A DNA stretch of 64,000 nt, taken from Magnolia sinica (lineage: Eukaryota; Streptophyta; Magnoliopsida; Magnoliales; Magnoliaceae). This document shows, one piece after another, positions 1 to 12,730 of the stretch. Position 1 is the stretch's first letter; every line of letters starts with the position of its first letter. The notes under the pieces are model-generated. The model did not search any database and was not told the DNA's origin. It saw nothing but the letters and a program-made list of their open reading frames with translations. Position numbers and translations under genes: made by a program. The DNA lies in NCBI RefSeq assembly GCF_029962835.1, contig NC_080574.1:27254001-27318000 (forward strand), in the 5' to 3' direction.

Positions 1-2545
1 TCTGAACATACAGTGCATATCCTTGGGACGAGTATCGTCTACTTGCATCCTTACACAATCAATTTATGTTACTGTAGTGGCAAACATAAAAGATCCATAC
101 CATTCATCTACTTGGCTTTATTTGGTGGGAAAAGTACTAAAATTTTATTGGAATGGGCATAGGTGTGCCCAATTTGGAGGCATGACAATAATAAGTTTCG
201 TCTCATACTCTATAAAATATAGAAATTGGGACAATATGGGCAAATGTGATAAATTGCCAATTTCTAGACATTTGTAGTTTGTGTTTACCAAACAAGTTTT
301 TGTGCAAAAAGTGCTTATTTTCAGATATCTGAACTTTTTTCCAAACAAATTACCAAACAAAAATTTCAGTACTTAACTAGTACTAAAATTCAGTACTTTT
401 AAGTTTTCAACACTTAAATTAATTTTCAGACCTTATTTTTCAGTTTACCAAACAACACCTAAGGAAAAAGCTAAGCGACGGTCCACATTCGACATGCGAA
501 GAATGCCCTCTTCTGACATATCTTCCGGATCTTATCCAGGTGTACTAAATCAGATCACATAGGGCATTTTGTGTTCGTTATGAGCACATAGCTCAAGCCC
601 TTTTTGTTATTTTTCTTATTCAAAGCAATTGATGAAATATGGATAGAAACTCGCCTCGTCAATATAGAAGCATCTTATAAAATCAAATGCATCACAAGAA
701 ACTGAGCCAGAACGCCCCTTTAGTCCTCATATAAACAGAGGAGCATTCCTGTAATGGAATAATTTACAGTGCAGATCCTATGATTCCATTTGGATCCTCT
801 GCAAAACTTCTTCTTCTTCTTCTTCCTTCCTTTTTTTTTTTTTGACCAAGCAACAGACTTGTATTAATGCCAAAGACGTGAAATATTCCGTTCACTCTAT
901 ACAGCTTAAATCCTATGGGAAACAATTGGTTTCTATACAACCTAAATCCTAGTTGCCAAAGATTAGACATGAATGTTCAGTTCATTCTATACAGCTTACA
1001 TCCTATTTGATGAAGATTGAACATGAAATTCAGAATTGGATTGAACAGGGTTTTAGAATTGTTATTTGCCTATAGGTTGTTTTATTTCATAATTGAAAGG
1101 AGATGAAACAGATTGTGCTAGAAGGGAGATGGAGATCATGCTATTAAAAAAAATGCAAGTCCCAATAAAATGCCAATTTATTTCTTAGATGCCGTGTTTG
1201 GATGTACTATCAAAAGAATTAAATTAGTTTAATAACATGGAAGTGACCCAATTGCGGTTACCTTCTCATGCATTCCTATTGAGTGACTAATGTTTTTTTT
1301 TTTTTAATTCTTTAGAAAGATATTGAGTGACTAGGTTCCAATTAGACTACTATCAAGTTGGACTTGTAAAGGAAATAGGAATGTTACTGCTGTTTGATGG
1401 CTACTTCATTAAGTACAATTTAGTCATTTGTTTGATATTATGAACTAACTATTCTAGTTCACTTTAATAGGGCATCCAAATGTAGCCTTAGCTACTCCAT
1501 GTTGTTGTGGATTGTGAGTATATCAAAGTTTTTTCTTTCTTACGTGCCTTTTTTCCCCCTTTTTTCTTTTAATCTTTATGAAGAAGAAAATGAGCAGGCT
1601 ACAAGGGAATGGGGACCAAGACCATAGCCCCAATTATATAGTGGTGCTAAACATTAGCCAGGTACATGCAAGCATTGGAGCTGGAAATAGTTTAGCAATG
1701 GAGCTAGGCAAGATCAATATATTGACTAGGCCCGGCCCGGTAAACCCAGCCCGACCCGTTCAAAATCCAGGCCTAAGGCCCACCCTTTACCAGGCCTAGT
1801 TGAAAGCAGAGTTCAAGGAGGAGGTTGAAGCTGTCATGTTTGATGCTGACAGGGATGGTGCTCACAGGCTGGACGGTTTCCCCCACCAAAGTGCTTGGAG
1901 GTGATCAAATCGGACCTGATGACGGTATCGGGGAGTACCATCATCACACTGCTGTTTACAGAACCGTAAGCGCCCAAGGCAGAAACATAGTTCTTCACAT
2001 GGATGTAAAAATAACTATGAAAGTTATGAATAAACAACAATTTATAAGCATTGGAAACTCAATAAACATTTTGTAGAGATCAACATGCAAGTAAAAACAC
2101 AATAGAAATATTAAGAACTGGTGCCAAATGGGTGATGAAATGTGATTGGCTGTAGCTTTGAAAGAGGAGACAATCTGTGAGCAGCCAAATGCTAGAAGAT
2201 TTTCTTTTTTATGGTTTGTGAATATGTTGGGTTTTTGAACCTATTTCTTGATGGGGAATTATCCTATGCAACTCATTTGCACTCTTTGGTCTGGATCATC
2301 CATCTGGTTCACCAAATTCTTCATCCACCAGTATGGAAATCACATAGATGATGACCTTAGCTAATTCTATCAATGGCTTGCAAAATGGTTGTACAGATAA
2401 GTTAAAGAGAACAAGCGGATTTTACATCTCATAGACCCTTCCTGGGCTTGCCTATGGTGCTCCGGTACTTTGATCTGACAAAGCTAAACCATCTGATCAG
2501 TGGTATGGAAAAGGGCCGAATGTTGCAACATGTGTTGGATCATTC
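1..2545. other. Non-genic flank; no supported gene
   Basis: I see no convincing coding exon here. The stretch is AT-rich with several poly-T runs (around 830-842 and 1293-1305) and a short CTT microsatellite near 807-822. Open frames are short and show no family resemblance. It may hold the missing first exon and promoter of the gene at 5427-8055, but I could not place a start codon and donor with confidence. Around 1728-1800 there is a short GGCCCGG/AGGCCT-rich patch that looks like transposon debris. Confidence 0.5.
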
Positions 2546-2980
2546 TGTTAAAGTCCCTTGATATACATTGTTATGCCATCCTCTAGTGGCTCGAGGTTTT
2601 AGAGAAAGTGGTTGTTTGACATGGTATCAGAGCGGAATGTCTTGTGTTTGAATCCTGGGAGCAACAAATATGTCTCCCTAATATACTCTCCCACAGGGGG
2701 CTATTTATGGTGTGAGTTGTGAGTGTCCCTCTACCCTTGCCCAGTATGTTCCCGTGCGGAGTTCTACCCCGCACGTGCAGGGGAGTATTAAAGTGCCTTG
2801 ATATACATACCCCATCCTCTAGTGGCTCGAGGTTTTAGAGAAGTGGTTGTTTGACATAGTTGTGTGTGTTCCTCCACCATTGCCGAGTATGTTCTTGTGT
2901 GGAGTTCTACCCTGCACGTGCGGGGGAATGTTAAAGTCCCCTGATATACATTGATAAGCCATCCTCTAAAAGACTCCCTC
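2546..2980 (+). mobile_element. TRIM-type LTR retroelement fossil, tandem LTRs
   Basis: Short direct repeats of about 71-76 bp start TGTTAAAGTCCC and end GTTTGACA. They lie at 2546-2621 and 2786-2856, with a partial third from 2929. Directly after the first LTR is TGGTATCAGAGC (2622-2633), the classic primer-binding site for initiator tRNA-Met. A purine-rich stretch (GCAGGGGAGTA) precedes the second LTR. The internal region is about 165 bp with no coding capacity. This is the layout of terminal-repeat retrotransposons in miniature. The LTR-internal-LTR-internal-LTR order suggests unequal recombination between copies. It is an old non-coding fossil that depended on proteins supplied elsewhere. 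Confidence 0.75.
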
Positions 2981-3754
2981 GCATGTGCAGGGTGGAGGTC
3001 CGCACGGAAACATACTAGGCAAGGGTGGAGGGATACTCACACCCAATGTTGTCATATGCGATTATACCATGGCTCAAATTGCTTATGCTATGGTTGCAGA
3101 TGCCATGCAGGAAGTATGCCATGACATAATGACCAACAATCAAGTTTCTTGTAGATTGTAATAAGTTTTATTGTAAGCATCAACTCATCAAGATTCAAGT
3201 TATCAATACATTTTCTATATTTGTAGTTTTCAATAACCAATTCTTCCTTAGCGTAACTTGTTGATTATTTAAATTTGTTTGTTATATATAATATAATATA
3301 ACTCAACATATAGATGGCCTAATAGTCAAACTATAATGAAATAGGTAAATAAACCCAATCCAATCACTTGTACTAATTATACATAGTTTTCTTAAATTTT
3401 TAGAAATTTTTTTACGATTTTTTTTTTTTGATTTTTTTTTTTTATAAAGTCATTGGCTTGAGCGATCATTTAAGCAATTATGTGATGGCATAAGTGATCA
3501 GCACAGGATGATGGCTTATGTGATTTGACAACATTGCTCACACCATAAATAGGCCGGGCTTGATTTTTCGGTCCTCGGGCCGGAGCTAATTTTCCTAGCC
3601 CCCCCTATGGGAGAATATATTATTAAGGCATATTTGTTGCCCTGAGATTTGAACACTTGACCTTCTACTCTGATACCATGTGAAACAACCACTTGCTCCA
3701 AAAGCTTGAGCCTCTAGAGGATGACATATCAATGTATATCAAGGGACTTTAACA
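2981..3754 (-). mobile_element. Second TRIM fossil, inverted, split by a hAT
   Basis: This is a reverse-orientation relative of the preceding TRIM. The complement of the primer-binding site (CTCTGATACCA, ending near 3678) is followed by the complement of the LTR at 3679-3754, ending TTTAACA. Internal sequence lies at 2981-3043 and resumes at 3545. The intervening 3044-3536 is a hAT element plus its target duplication. The + copy holds the uninterrupted site (TATTTATGGTGTGAG near 2701-2715), so the insertion order is clear. Confidence 0.65.
3044..3536. mobile_element. Non-autonomous hAT element, 493 bp
   Basis: The ends read CAATGTTGTCATATGCG and TGTGATTTGACAACATTG, a terminal inverted repeat. 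It is flanked by a perfect 8-bp target duplication CTCACACC at 3036-3043 and 3537-3544, which is diagnostic of hAT transposition. There is no transposase and the interior is AT-rich. It belongs to the same family as the element at 51197-51983, which has matching ends. Confidence 0.88.
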
Positions 3755-3899
3755 CATTCAATTGGTGTGTTTATTGCACACTGGTCTATGATGAGTGGGC
3801 AAGATTGGATTGGCAGTTAATATCAATGCTTTGGTTTCTCTGCATCACCATGTTTCAATGGAATGACAAACTTGCTGCATGGGATCATTCTGATGCAGG

Positions 3900-4175
3900 A
3901 CAATTAACCACTTGCTCTAAAAGCTCGAACTGATAGAGCATGATGAATTAATCCGTTTATCTCATAGCCCAGGCCCCACATCCATGGGTTTGGTCCTTGG
4001 CCGAACCCTCCTTGTGAGTCCTAAATCGATGTGTTCCGCCCCCTCGTGGGCCCCAAATCACATGGATTCCGCCTCACAAGGGCCCCAAATTATATGGGTT
4101 CTGTGGGTTGCCTACCCCGAGTGTGCCCTCGCATCCCACAGGCCACCCCACTCGAGCCCGGTATAAAAATGCCAT
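3900..4175 (-). mobile_element. LTR-like fragment
   Basis: The segment begins ACCACTTGCTCTAAAAGCTC and matches in style the reversed TRIM LTR at 3679-3754. It continues through a GC-rich stretch to a TATAAAAATG box near 4163. I read it as the remains of another LTR of the same broad kind. No partner LTR or target duplication was found. Short open frames here are not genes. Confidence 0.35.
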
Positions 4176-5426
4176 TGCATTACATTCCCTTTGTTCATTA
4201 TTATTATTATTATTATTTATCAGTATTGTGATTGCTATGGATTATGTATACTTCAATTTATCTTGGTTTGAAATCTCCTTAAGTGTTTATGGAATACTGA
4301 GAGTATTCTCGGTGTCCTTTTTTTGGTTATTCTGGCCAACTTGTTCAATTGGCGCAGTAGAAAAAGGTTAAAGAATGTTAACTGGAAAGTACCCATTAAA
4401 AACAAAGAAATAGAGAAAAAAGCAGAGGTAGGGGTGGCTACCCTCAGGGCCTTGCAAGCTGAACTCTAATGGAGAACTAAGCAGTGATACATGACATTCC
4501 GGAGTGGATGGAGTGCTTGGGATGAGAATGGTACAGTTTGTGATTCTTCATGGCTGAGGTGGAACCAAAAGCTCTTAAAGAAGGTTTTAGTACTTTCTCT
4601 TCATGTTACCATAGACATGTATTAGGTAAAAGGGGGCACATGAAATGTTATGTCGTGGGCTTCAAACAAGCATTTCAAGCCTTGGGAATTTTCTTTTGTA
4701 TTTGATGATGATATGCATGGGCTGCTACTATTGTTAGATGGACATAAATTAACTGGTCCAATATTCCATTCACTTGTGTAGAGAGGGGGTAGTGAGACAG
4801 ATGGCCCTAGTAAATGAGGCTGTTTGGAGATCTAGGCATTGTTTTGGGAATGCTTTCTCTGTCCTTTGACAATACTTCTTTGTTTATTTCTAAATGAAAT
4901 TGTTATTATCAAGGCTACCTGGATCGTGGGTCACTTTGGTACGTACTGCAATATGTGTTACGCTAGGGGTAGGATCATGTGCATTATTCCAATGCATAGA
5001 ATGAATAGGAGTTGGTTGTTTCATGGGATTGCAGCCACCACACGTGATGAGTGCTACAGCCAGGGAGGGAGAAGGAATGAATGGGCTGCTCACTGGAACA
5101 GCCTAAGTGATTTTTAGAAGGCAGGGGGCTGACCTCTTTCTTCGCATGTATTGCTCATTGGTGGGGGTGTGCAATAGATATGACAAAGTTCAAGTAGAAC
5201 ACTCAGCTCGCTATCACTCGCTGCTCGTTACCACTTGTGGATTTTGAGATCATAGTCTTGCAGTTATACACTGTGTATGCAGTGTAGTTTTATATATGAA
5301 CTTATATTGCAACTTATATCTGATGTGCATGTTGCAAATGATAACATTTTTAGATAAAATTCTCATTAGGAACTAATTTGCTTTTCCTTTTTAATGAAAG
5401 GAAATCTGACATTGATAGTTTTACAG
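4176..5426. other. No gene seen
   Basis: A short ATT repeat (4199-4217) is followed by unremarkable AT-rich DNA. It is probably intron or 5' flank of the gene that follows. No exon with a matching splice phase was recognised. Confidence 0.4.
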
Positions 5427-8055
5427 TGTCCATTGAGATATCCAATGCAGTACATGGATCAAATATACAGTGGCGTGGAAGATCCTTTGCTGCCTCAGTA
5501 CCTTCTGATTCATCTAAACCCCAAAGAGGTCAGAAGAGATTATCAAAAGACGAACGGCGTGCTATGCTGGAATCCTTTGTTGACAAGTACTATTCTTTTC
5601 TTGCTTCTTGAAGTCCTATTGTTGGAACTATTTCAAATTTGAATGGCATCCCAGCTCTCTGTCGAAGTAACTTTGCAAGTAATGTTTGATTATTGTCAGA
5701 TTAACCAAGCATTTAACTGGCTTTGTTCAAGTATTACATCCATTCTAATTATAGTCAAGTTAGTAGGCACTTATGCTGTTGTTGTTGACATGAAACCCAA
5801 CTGGGACTGGATGAGGTCGAAATCCAGGCGAACTCAAAGCTGGATGGGGTACTCGTTCGTGTTTTAAGAGTCTAAAAAAGTTCCCATTGCTGCTGATTAG
5901 AAAATATTTGAAATATTTAAAAGAAAACACCCCATTTCCTTTTGTGAGACTGATAACAATATAGTATATCTTTATTAACATAATCAATTGTCTTTTTTTT
6001 TTTTTTGCCAAATATTTGCAATTTCTGCCTTTTATGTAAGCCAGGATCACCCGGCCCTGGCTTATATCTGATGATATTAGAGTTTGGCAGGCCCGCATTA
6101 CATTTACAACTCAAAGCTCAGTTAAGATCTGTAATGGATATTAAACTAAGGTTTTCAAATACTCGATTGAGCAAAATACTTGGTTTTTTTAAACAGTTCC
6201 AAAGCCGTGTTATTTTGGGTTTTGAAAATTGAGGAACTACTTCATTCTGGCTTTGTTCAAGTCAATCAATCACTGAGTCAGTTGAGCATACTATCTTGTA
6301 TATAAATGCTTTTGTGTGAACACTAAACATATTGTTAACTGGCTGATACATGTGCATCACCTTGATGGGTTATGTCAATGTATTTGGTGTCATTGTAAAG
6401 CTCTTATTGGAATAAATGTCATATGGGATCTTTGCAGGTACAGAGCCATGAATGCAGGGAAATTCCCTTCTGTTTCCCTTGCTAGGAAACATGTTGGTGG
6501 GGGTTATTATGCCATTAGAGAGATCCTTCAGAAAATGGTATATGAATATAACAAGTCACCTGTAAGCAAGAAAATTGAAACTGTAGTGGGAAAGACAGAG
6601 AAAGCAATTCTTCCTCATCTTGATGCAAAGGAAGAGTCACAAGTTTCTACTGAAATCAACAAGGTCTCAGGTTCTATGACAACTGCAGGTTCCACTTCTT
6701 GTGATCTGATCTCGGGCATGAAGGAGAACACCAGCATCGAAATTGTTAAAAGCACTAAAATGGCCAAGGAAGAGCCCCAGATTACTATTCAGGTCAAAAA
6801 GGCCTTGAATGAAGTGGCCTTAAATCTTGTCGCAACAGTAAGTAGCCCCTTGGATGAGTCGCTTGGAAGAGGTGCAGAAACTGTTGGCATCAAAGGCCGG
6901 AAACCTAATACTCGGCTGGCTATGGGAATAGACAGGGAGGTTTGCGATCAGAAATTTGATAATGAACGCGCAGAGGATAATATTGGGGATGTTGCTGGAG
7001 ATCTGGCGTCTACCCCGATTGCTAGTACTAAAAAACAACCTACTGCTTGTTCAGAAGCCTCCAGCATACAAGATTCTTCTGTTAGTATTAAACTCTTATA
7101 TATTCTTCATAAATTCCTCATCCGAGCACCATTCTTCTGGTACATATTTCATTTCAAAGAGCCATGGTAACATCTCCCATTTGCTTATGCAGACCCACAC
7201 TATTTCTGCTGGAAGTGGAATTGAAGTTGTACAACCACTTGAAGAAGTAGAAAGTAGTAGAAAAGATGAAACTGCTTCTAAAGTTTTGGATGGTTTGAAG
7301 GGAGAATCTGTGCTGAAAGGTGGGCAAGAAGGTCATGAATCAGAGAAGTCTCAAAGGTCAGCATGTTGTCTCTCGTTGGTATTACTACTGTAATCGCTTT
7401 CTGTTGTTTAGAAACACTCATAAATTGCCTTGACCGATGTTCTTGAGCTTATAGGCAACTGGTCAGCATTCAATCACTGATCCTTCATATCCCAGTGTAA
7501 GAGGAGTTGCTCAGCCTGCTTTAAGCATCAGGAAGTTTCTCCGGCTTGCTTACTTGCGATTCCACTTTGCACATGGCATACATGTATGTCAATCCAGGCC
7601 ATTCAAAATTTGGGCCCTGTTGTGGATGGAGTATATAGTGGAATGATACTTACAGGTTGATGATGCTAACCATCTAATTTGTGACCATCAATTGGTAGTG
7701 AAAAAGAAAATGATCAGTGGCCCAAATTCAAAGGATGATATCAGATGGTTAAGGTAGCCAATCAGTATGAGTTTCTGGATATGGTTCCATTTGCAGCAGG
7801 GTCACAACTAGGTCTGGATACACATCCCAACTGCGTGGATGATCCATCTGGCCCTTCCCTTTTAAACAACATCGTGAATTATCCAAAATAGATTGTCAAT
7901 GCACTTGGAATCTCAATATGGTCTGCTAATCGTCTTTGTTCAGAGAGACCTCTAAACGGGTGCATTCTGAAGAACCACCGCCCGAAAGATCGACAGTGTG
8001 GGGAGGCCTGAAGTCTCTTGCAGATGGATTCATCAACTTCTGGAGAAAACTGTAA
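5427..8055 (+). CDS. AT3G52170-like putative DNA-binding protein (5' incomplete)
   Basis: Four exons join in frame: about 5427-5586 (or from 5451; both acceptors fit), 6438-7080, 7193-7356 and 7944-8055, where a TAA ends the frame. All introns are GT-AG. The first exon gives RGRSFAASVPSDSS then KRLSKDERRAMLESFVDKY. The next continues RAMNAGKFPSVSLARKHVGG and GYYAIREIL, the conserved N-terminal block of a plant family annotated as putative DNA-binding (Arabidopsis AT3G52170 type, recalled and not searched). A long acidic, low-complexity middle follows. The protein ends STVWGGLKSLADGFINFWRKL, a tryptophan-rich tail seen in that family. Arg-rich RGRSFAAS near the N terminus suggests a cleaved organellar targeting sequence; that is inference. 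The starting exon was not found. A frame reading ITDPSYPSVRG near 7474-7506 might be an alternative exon in the third intron. Confidence 0.72.
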
Positions 8056-8737
8056 ATGTTGGCCCAAGGTAATTCTCGCAATCTTAGAGAATTTTCTATT
8101 TCACGAAGTGCAGCACGACGTGTGTAGCACCTGACTTCGCAACTAATTCTTTGTGGCACAAGAACCAGACCATGTGGATGACCCACATGCCATTCCTTGA
8201 GGAATTCTTCTGTATGAAAAGTTAAATGTTCTGTAGTGAACAGAAGCTGACAGAGCATAGTCTCTTCTACCACCTTGCATTTCCCTGTTCTCTACCTTGC
8301 ATTGCCTATCCATGAGATGCGTGCGTCGCATGTATACGCCATGGATGCTGCTTTAACACTAAAATTTAAAGAGTGATCATGGGCTCCTGCTCAGCATCAG
8401 ATGTGTAGTTTGCTGATTAGTTAGTTTTGTGCATATGGGGCTCATGGTTTAATGATCCAAACCGTCTGATGGGGAATGTCTTAGAGATCTTTAAAATGTG
8501 AAGATACTGACCAATTGATATTGTGGCCTTCAAATGCACGGTTGGGGCAGGGGAAAAAACATCATCTTTACACATTTTAAGTAGAGAAGGCCAAATGCCA
8601 AGGGCTATATATACCATCCATGTTGAGGTCCATTGTTTTAAAGTTAGCGGTGGTTGAACCTTTTGCCCCACGGGAAAAAAAAGAAGTGAACTGACACACA
8701 CAGGCAATGTTTCCACAACTTGTGGTTCTGTACAATC
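8056..8737. other. 3' flank of gene 1; no gene seen
   Basis: This is probably the 3' untranslated region followed by intergenic DNA. No clean poly(A) signal or second gene was recognised. Short open frames on both strands lack any family features. Confidence 0.4.
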
Positions 8738-9324
8738 CAGTGTTTTAAATAGCGGTAGCGTGATGCGTAGCGCTCAACCTCTATAGCGGGTAGCGTAAAT
8801 ACGTAGCGTGCTACACGATACTTCTATTTTTTTTATTTTAAAATAGGACAAATATAATAAATAGTGGAAAAAAATATAAAAATGCCTAAAAGATGATTCA
8901 TTTTATCAATTATAAGCATGTTCTAAAAGTTATTAGTTATCATTTATCAAAAGCCAATCCAGATATATAAGTCAAATCAAATAATTATCACATCAACAAT
9001 TTTATAAGCAAACCACTTTAATTAATAATGTTTAATTGAAACCACAAGTCACAATTATGAAAAGAAATAAAAATCCCATAGGTTAAAAGTATCAAGTACA
9101 ATACAAGTGTCACATTTCTCAACATTAGAAACAAAGAAAACCTAAAAAAATAATAAAAAACTAAAATAGTAAAAAAAAAACATTGTAGCTCACGCTACGG
9201 ACGCTACGCGCTATGTAGCTATAGTGTACGCTACGACCCTTGTAACGTACGCTACAGGGGATTTACGCTATTTGGAACGCTACGTAGCGCTACGGCCACG
9301 CTACGGGCGCTATTTGAAACACTG
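8738..9324. mobile_element. Non-autonomous hAT element, 587 bp
   Basis: Terminal inverted repeats are CAGTGTTTTAAATAGCG and CGCTATTTGAAACACTG. A perfect 8-bp target duplication GTACAATC sits at 8730-8737 and 9325-9332. The subterminal regions are packed with TAGCG/CTACG words in both orientations, typical of clustered transposase-binding motifs in hAT elements. The centre is AT-rich and non-coding. A decayed relative may lie at 50501-50675. Confidence 0.92.
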
Positions 9325-9332
9325 GTACAATC

Positions 9333-11515
9333 TCACCAGCATGCTACTTGTGCAGGACACCAGTACTGTGCAAACAGTAGGCCCCACCATGAAAATCATT
9401 GTTCTTGAAAATCAGGCTGATCTGCTTAATGGTTGGACCACACCTGTATGCTGACTCAGTCTGTCCATTGTCCATTGATTCCACTGGTGTGGCCCGCCTG
9501 ATGAGTGGAATGGCCTGATTTTGTCCCAGGTGATCTTCATGTTGGGGCCTACCATTTTCATGGTTCTGATGTTGTATATTAGTGCCCTGGTAGTGGGAAG
9601 GATGGTATGGTGTCACAAGCCGTGTTACCTTGCCTGCACCTGATAAAAAGGATGGAAGACAGAGGGCCGCCTTGACCAACCATCCAAAAACTCGGCCAAC
9701 TGATGTTAAAATCATTTGGGTTGGGCCTGGCTTAGGCGCAATCCCAAGTAATTACTAGGCTGATCACCTAGGCCTGCTCAAGACAGGCTCCAAATCTCAC
9801 TCCTAAGTGGCCTGACCTTGGGCCAGGTCCACACTACTACTTAGAATTGGTTGATGATTGTTACACATGTAGTTTTTTGCTGGAACTGTAAATCTATTAT
9901 CTTCTCAGTTGCAGGAAGTGTGCTGATTCAGCTGCAGGAGTAAGGAAGCTGCATGTTGCAGACTTGGGCACTTCGACCCGTGTGGTACTTGTGCAGCGCC
10001 CCAACACTTAGTCAGCCTAGCTCAAACTTGCACTCCTGCAAAGTGATAGACCCCAATAAAACTGGGGTAGGATGCAGGAGAAAAGAAAACGTGGGACGGT
10101 GTGATGAGAAAGCCTGTATTGCACTACAGGAGTGTTGGACACCAACAACTAGTTCGATGACGATGATGATGATTCTGGGTGGAGTATTGAGAAGGAAAAA
10201 TTGCCATGATGGAACGGTTCTAGCTAGTTTTCGGCTGTCAGATGGATGGTTGAAGACAAATGGGTCCAAATTCAAAGGTGGAATCAGCTGGTTGTACGAT
10301 TTTGAAGCCATTGTCCATCCACAATGGGTGCCGTGATTTGCATCTTCTGTTTTAATGCACTAGAGTGCTTCATCTGTGGGCCTTGTTTTTTACACTCTTG
10401 ATAAATGGTAGCAAACGTGCTCTTGCTTCAGCTCAATTAGGAAATTAGAAAATAAAAATAAAAATCCAACATGATAAGCAAAGGTGAGACAAAATCATTT
10501 GAAGGACAAGAAGACTTGGATGTGTTTCGAAGCATCACAGGGAGGGACTAGATTTGGTAGTGACACCTCCAGCTCGGTACAGTGCATGAGCCCAAAAATG
10601 AGGCAGATCCAAATCTAAGGTGGACCACACGGTCCACACCATAAGTAGTGGTGATTGTGTTGCTGTTCAGTTCGGACATGTGGCTACACATGTAATGAAT
10701 GGCTCAATTTTGGATAAATGTGTGCAATTATGAATAGTGATGCAATTGAATTGCACACATTTGTCCACTATTAAGATTGCAAAATTGCATAAAACACTTA
10801 GTCAGCCTAGCGATTGTGCAGCGCCCCAACACTCAGCAGCACAATCACCACTATTAAGATTGTTGATCTCTCTTATTGCGATTAGGATTTACTCCTATAG
10901 TTTGTGCATGTGTGCCTACACCTGGCGGTGTGTGTAAACATGTTAAACACCCACCATTAAAAATCTCCCGGGACCACAAAAGTTTTGGATCAAGCTTATA
11001 TTTATGATTGCCCTTTATTCAGGTTTGTGTGAACTAATTAACAGTTTGGATGGCAAATGAAAATTACAATGGGCCATAGGAAGTTTTTAATGGTGGGCAT
11101 TCAATCACCCCCGTTTCTTGTGGTGTGGTCCACTTGAGATTTAGATCTCTCTCTTTTTTCACCTCATTCCCTAAAATGACCTGGAAAAATGAATGGGTGG
11201 TGCGGATAAGACATCATGGTGGGGCTCACAGCTTTTTCCAGGTACTGGAGGGGTCACTGCCGCAGCATGAGTATTTTTCTGCAGGCTTTTATCGTCTTCC
11301 AAGGAAATAGAAATAACAGAAGAAAGGTGTCTTGCCTCTGTAGCCTAAATGCACTTGGGGTCACATGTGGGTCCCAGTTCTTATCATCAAACGTGGGATA
11401 TGTACGGAGGAGATTGAGTGGAGCAATTGGTGGTAATCGCGTTGCGCCACCAGATTTGCAGTTCTGATAATCATGCATGGCCCACCTGGCAATATTTTCA
11501 CAAGTACTGTGTCAT
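9333..11515. other. Non-genic; scattered repeat fragments
   Basis: No gene is supported. A TGCAG acceptor-like site near 9910 opens a 31-codon frame (KCADSAAGVRKLHVADLG...) that stops near 10008. It could be a stray exon but has no recognised match. The phrase GTGCAGCGCCCCAACACT occurs at both about 9991 and 10815, so this DNA is partly duplicated. From about 10940 on, pieces of the GGGCCCAC-type MITE core appear (for example 11045-11135). Confidence 0.4.
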
Positions 11516-12039
11516 GCGGAAACGGATTGGCTAGTGACCCTCCCATTAGCCAATGGCTAGTGGTCAGTGCCATGTGGGACCCACCATGATGTATGTGTTT
11601 CATCCATGCCATCCGTCCATTTTTTCAGATCATTTTATGATTTGAGCCCAAAAATGAGTTAGATACAATTATCAGGTGAACCACACACTGTTTATTGAAC
11701 GCCCACCATTAAAAACTTCCTGTGGGCCACAAAAGTTTTGGATTAAGCTGATGTTCTTTTTTCCCTTAATCCAGTTCTTTACGACCTAATCAACAGGTTG
11801 GATGTCAAACAAACATTACATTGGGCCGTAGGAGGTTTTTAAAGGGTTCATCCAATCACTACTGTTTTCCCCTGGTGTGGTGCACGTGAGTTTTAGATTT
11901 GCCTCATTTTTGGGATTGAACCATAAAATGACCTGTAAAAATGGATGGACGGCGTGGATAAAACACATACATTATGTCAGGGCCCACAGAGCACCGACCA
12001 CTAGCCACCTGGCTAGTGGCAGCGTCATAGCCAAACCGC
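11516..12039. mobile_element. Mutator-like MITE, about 524 bp
   Basis: The ends are GCGGAAACGGATTGGCTAG and CATAGCCAAACCGC. Inside them the arms carry TAGCCA/CTAGTGG words and then the common core: GGGACCCACCATGATGTATG on the left and its complement on the right. Flanks TACTGTGTCAT and GTTAGTGTCAT look like a decayed 11-bp target duplication, which fits Mutator-type insertion. There is no coding capacity. Confidence 0.6.
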
Positions 12040-12209
12040 GTTAGTGTCATGCTGAATTTCTGTGACGCATTTATACAGCGGTTGGTGGTCAGAACCAAAC
12101 ATCAGGAACCTTTATATTGATGGACCATCCTCCAAAACTTGTACTCGTTTGATTGATCCTAACCATCATAATTTCTTTTAATTGGTTTATTGTGCATTCA
12201 TGGGCCAAT

Positions 12210-12700
12210 CACCGAGGACGCGGATTGCCTGGCTACAGGGATTTCCAGCGGTCAGAAGCTAGGTGGGGCCCACTGAGATGTTTGTAAGAAATCTATCTAC
12301 TTTGCCCGCCCAAAAACTTTTAAGTGGGCCACATGACAGTAAAAGTGGGTAGGGAAATGCTTACAGTTGAAACCTTCCCGGGTTCCATCATGACGTTTAT
12401 ATGCCATCCAAACCGTTCATAAGGTATTAGCCTGATCTGAAACTTCTATGGCTCATGAATATTTTAGGTGTTCGTTCAATCTCCACCTTTTCTTGTCGTG
12501 TGGCCCACTTGAGTTTTGAATCTATTTCATTTTTGAGCTCATGTCCTAACAAAAGCTGGCAAAATGGATGGATGGGTTGGATTTCTCGTAAACATTTCGG
12601 TCCGCCCCATCTAGCTTCCGACGGCGGTAACTTCCTGTGGCCGGGGGTTGAAGCCTTGAAGGCAACCCTCGTCCAATCACCCACCATTCATTGCAATTTT
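12210..12700. mobile_element. Mutator-like MITE of the GGGCCCAC family
   Basis: The left arm (CGCGGATTGCCTGGCTACAG, then GAAGCTAGGTGGGGCCCACT) pairs with a right arm near 12575-12655 (CCGCCCCATCTAGCTTCCGA). The arms converge on the family core. Exact ends and target duplication were not resolved. Confidence 0.5.
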
Positions 12701-12730
12701 TGCACCATGGCCTGAGATCATGCATCGTCA

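Noticed and set aside
9953-10336. 127-codon frame MLQTWALRPVW...
   Set aside because: No family features, and it overlaps duplicated non-coding phrases found again near 10800.
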